From: Nemania diffusa
Taxonomy: Eukaryota > Ascomycota > Sordariomycetes > Xylariales > Xylariaceae
Reading direction: 5' to 3'
DNA length: 64,000 bases
NCBI GenBank assembly: GCA_038501195.1
Contig: JBBPUQ010000004.1
Location: 5,098,001-5,162,000 of the forward strand
Below, in pieces: positions 62,650-64,000 of the stretch. Within the stretch, counting starts at the first letter, position 1. Each line of letters starts with the position of its first letter. A program made the position numbers and the translations under genes. Under the pieces are notes generated by a model. The model did not search any database. It worked only from the letters and a program-made list of their open reading frames with translations, and was not told the origin of the DNA.

Positions 62650-63315
62650 TCAGTCATCCTCGATGAGTATACCCCTAGCTTCTTCCATCGGTTGATCGAC
62701 TGCGTCCCGGGCGCCATCCTCACCAGTATCCCTGTCGCTCCTCGTGAGTTCTATCCTCGGCTTGACGCTATTCTGTGATGTCACGCGGCCAGCAGCGCCA
62801 TTTCCCCCGGCGGCGTGTAGATTATTAGTATTGTTGTTGCTATTGCTGCTGTTGTTGTTGTTGTTGCCGGCATCGCCATTTTTAGCGCGCTCCCTCGCCT
62901 TCCGCTTCTTGTCGCGCTTCTCGCGGTTGCGGCGGGTCTTGTCGTCGTCGCGGGAGCGGCGCTCGTCGTGGCCGCGGGCGAACTCGGCGTCGGCGGCCTC
63001 GCGGGCGACCTCGTCGTCCATGCGGCGCAGGCGCTCGTACTCGCGGCGGCGGGAGGCCTTGTAGACGTGGAACTCGCCGGAGCCGGCGCCGGCGCTGGAG
63101 CCCTGGACGTTGGTCACGATCTCGGGGGGCGCCGCAGCCAGGCGGGATACGGCGTCGTGGCGCGGCGCGGTGCGGATCTCCTGGTCCGGGCGCGCGAAGA
63201 GGGTGGAGAGGTCTGCGGCTTGGGAGGAGAGGGGGGTTAGGGCGCGCTTCTTTGTCGGGCGCTTGGAGCGCGGGTCGGCGGAGGTTGGGATGCTTTCGGG
63301 GCCTTCGCCGGACAT
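62650..63315 (-). CDS. DUF1168 / PRKRIP1-like protein
   Basis: Single exon, 221 residues. The start at 63,315 (MSGEGPESIP) is chosen because the frame further upstream is low-complexity Ser/Thr/Pro translation of the leader. The core PEIVTNVQGSSAGAGSGEF (64-82) followed by HVYKASRRREYERLRRMD (83-100) is the DUF1168 signature shared with animal PRKRIP1, an RNA-binding protein found in catalytic-stage spliceosomes. A long charged helix follows (to about 147, RDDDKTRRNREKRDKKRKARERAK), which in PRKRIP1 reaches across the spliceosome. A poly-Asn tract (151-165) is encoded by AAC/AAT repeats. The acidic C-terminus ends in GILIEDD. Role in splicing is inferred from the family. Confidence 0.88.
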   Translation of the reverse strand: MSGEGPESIPTSADPRSKRPTKKRALTPLSSQAADLSTLFARPDQEIRTAPRHDAVSRLAAAPPEIVTNVQGSSAGAGSGEFHVYKASRRREYERLRRMDDEVAREAADAEFARGHDERRSRDDDKTRRNREKRDKKRKARERAKNGDAGNNNNNSSNSNNNTNNLHAAGGNGAAGRVTSQNSVKPRIELTRSDRDTGEDGARDAVDQPMEEARGILIEDD

Positions 63316-64000
63316 GATTGTGGTGGGTTTTTGGGTTGAGGTATGAGGCGTGAGGCTCGGGGTGGAGGTGGGATGGGTGGGATAAGGGGGATGAGTGGTG
63401 GCGTAAGGCCGAGAGAAGGAGGAGGAGGCGGAGGCGTTCTTTGCTGACGACCGGTGTGTCAGAATGTGATAGCCTCGTGTCGTGGAATGTTTCGCAAGGC
63501 GATCAGCTGTGGAAACAAGGAGAAGATCAGTATCTGCAGTACCAGGCGACCAATTGGCGACCCGGAGTTGGCAGCACAATCAGGCAACACGATAAAATAA
63601 AGCAACGTGCTCTTCGGATCGACGGTGGCGCTAGTTGTTGTTGTTGCTGTTGCTGTTCATCATGTGCTTCTTTGGGCTTGTCTGTAAGTTATGGCGACGG
63701 CATCTCTGGAGATGAACCGACTAATAAAAAGTTGTTCTAGTGCACCTACACTGCCTCCCTCCTGGGATTACTGGTCTGGGCGGGCTCTGGGCGGGCTCTG
63801 GGCGGGCTCCCCCGCCCCCCACCGGCACCAAGTCATGCCTCGCTAGGCACCTGCGGTTAGGTACCTACAGGACCGTTGATGATCGGCCTCGGGCCAATCA
63901 GAGAGGGGCCCCTCGTAAGCAGTCGGGGGGTTGTGGCTGTAGTATGAGGTCACTACCTGACAGCGAGGGGCACCTGTGAAACAACCTCTGAGCGTTGTCG
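63316..64000. other. upstream region of the DUF1168 gene; window end
   Basis: Includes the leader and promoter of the minus-strand DUF1168 gene. A plus-strand frame at 63,441-63,740 contains a Cys run from a TGT/TGC triplet repeat and is not a supported gene. No other gene start is recognised before the window ends. Confidence 0.5.
63778..63810. repeat. 11-bp tandem repeat, three copies
   Basis: GGGCGGGCTCT twice, then GGGCGGGCTCC, in exact 11-bp register. The GC-box-like G-rich units lie about 0.46 kb upstream of the DUF1168 start. Confidence 0.85.

Noticed and set aside
62650..63579. The longer 309-residue form of the DUF1168 protein
   Set aside because: The extra 88 residues are low-complexity and unlike the family; the Met at 63,315 gives the normal start.

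Overview
The window looks like nuclear DNA of a filamentous ascomycete fungus. Its recognisable genes have short GT-AG introns (28 to about 470 bp, mostly 50-100 bp) with CTAAC/CTGAC-like branch sites. They belong to fungal or general eukaryotic families: an Ecl1-type zinc protein, a class II aldolase/adducin protein, the chaperonin subunit CCT3 and a DUF1168/PRKRIP1 protein. Transposon relics carry the transition-only mutation pattern expected of repeat-induced point mutation (RIP). I cannot name the genus.

Layout. (1) 1-26,865 has ordinary base composition but is almost gene-free. The only gene I recognise is an Ecl1-family life-span regulator at 15,403-15,876. The rest holds short microsatellites, many TAGG/CCTA tetranucleotide runs and one candidate 88-bp MITE. 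(2) 26,866-53,942 is a class II aldolase/adducin-domain gene on the minus strand, cut in two by about 25.6 kb of extremely AT-rich DNA. The break falls directly after the histidine of its NHG motif. The inserted block is bounded by 76-bp inverted terminal repeats whose outer 28 bp are identical, with 13-bp subterminal repeats inside them. It therefore has the ends of a large TIR DNA transposon. Nested in it is a degraded LTR retrotransposon (28,639-36,673) with two 266-bp LTRs and a perfect 5-bp target-site duplication (AATTT). By my hand alignment the two LTRs differ only by transitions. Further tandem repeats of 40, 120, 33/18 and 87 bp lie in the block, and I can read no gene in it. (3) 53,943-60,414 is a repeat-influenced, gene-poor stretch. 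It holds an unknown two-exon gene with an AT-hook-like motif, a solo LTR with a perfect ATAAT duplication, a three-exon coiled-coil gene that appears frameshifted in a 9-base homopolymer, and a broken aminoglycoside-phosphotransferase-like pseudogene. (4) 60,415-64,000 is conserved housekeeping DNA: a five-exon CCT3 gene convergent with a single-exon DUF1168 gene.

The genes do not form an obvious pathway. The coherent story is genome dynamics: a boundary between a housekeeping block (right end) and an accessory, transposon-shaped region. In that region a large AT-rich element has split a metabolic gene whose two halves are still open reading frame. Family assignments come from reading the protein sequences and recalling the families. 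No database search, RIP index or expression data was available.
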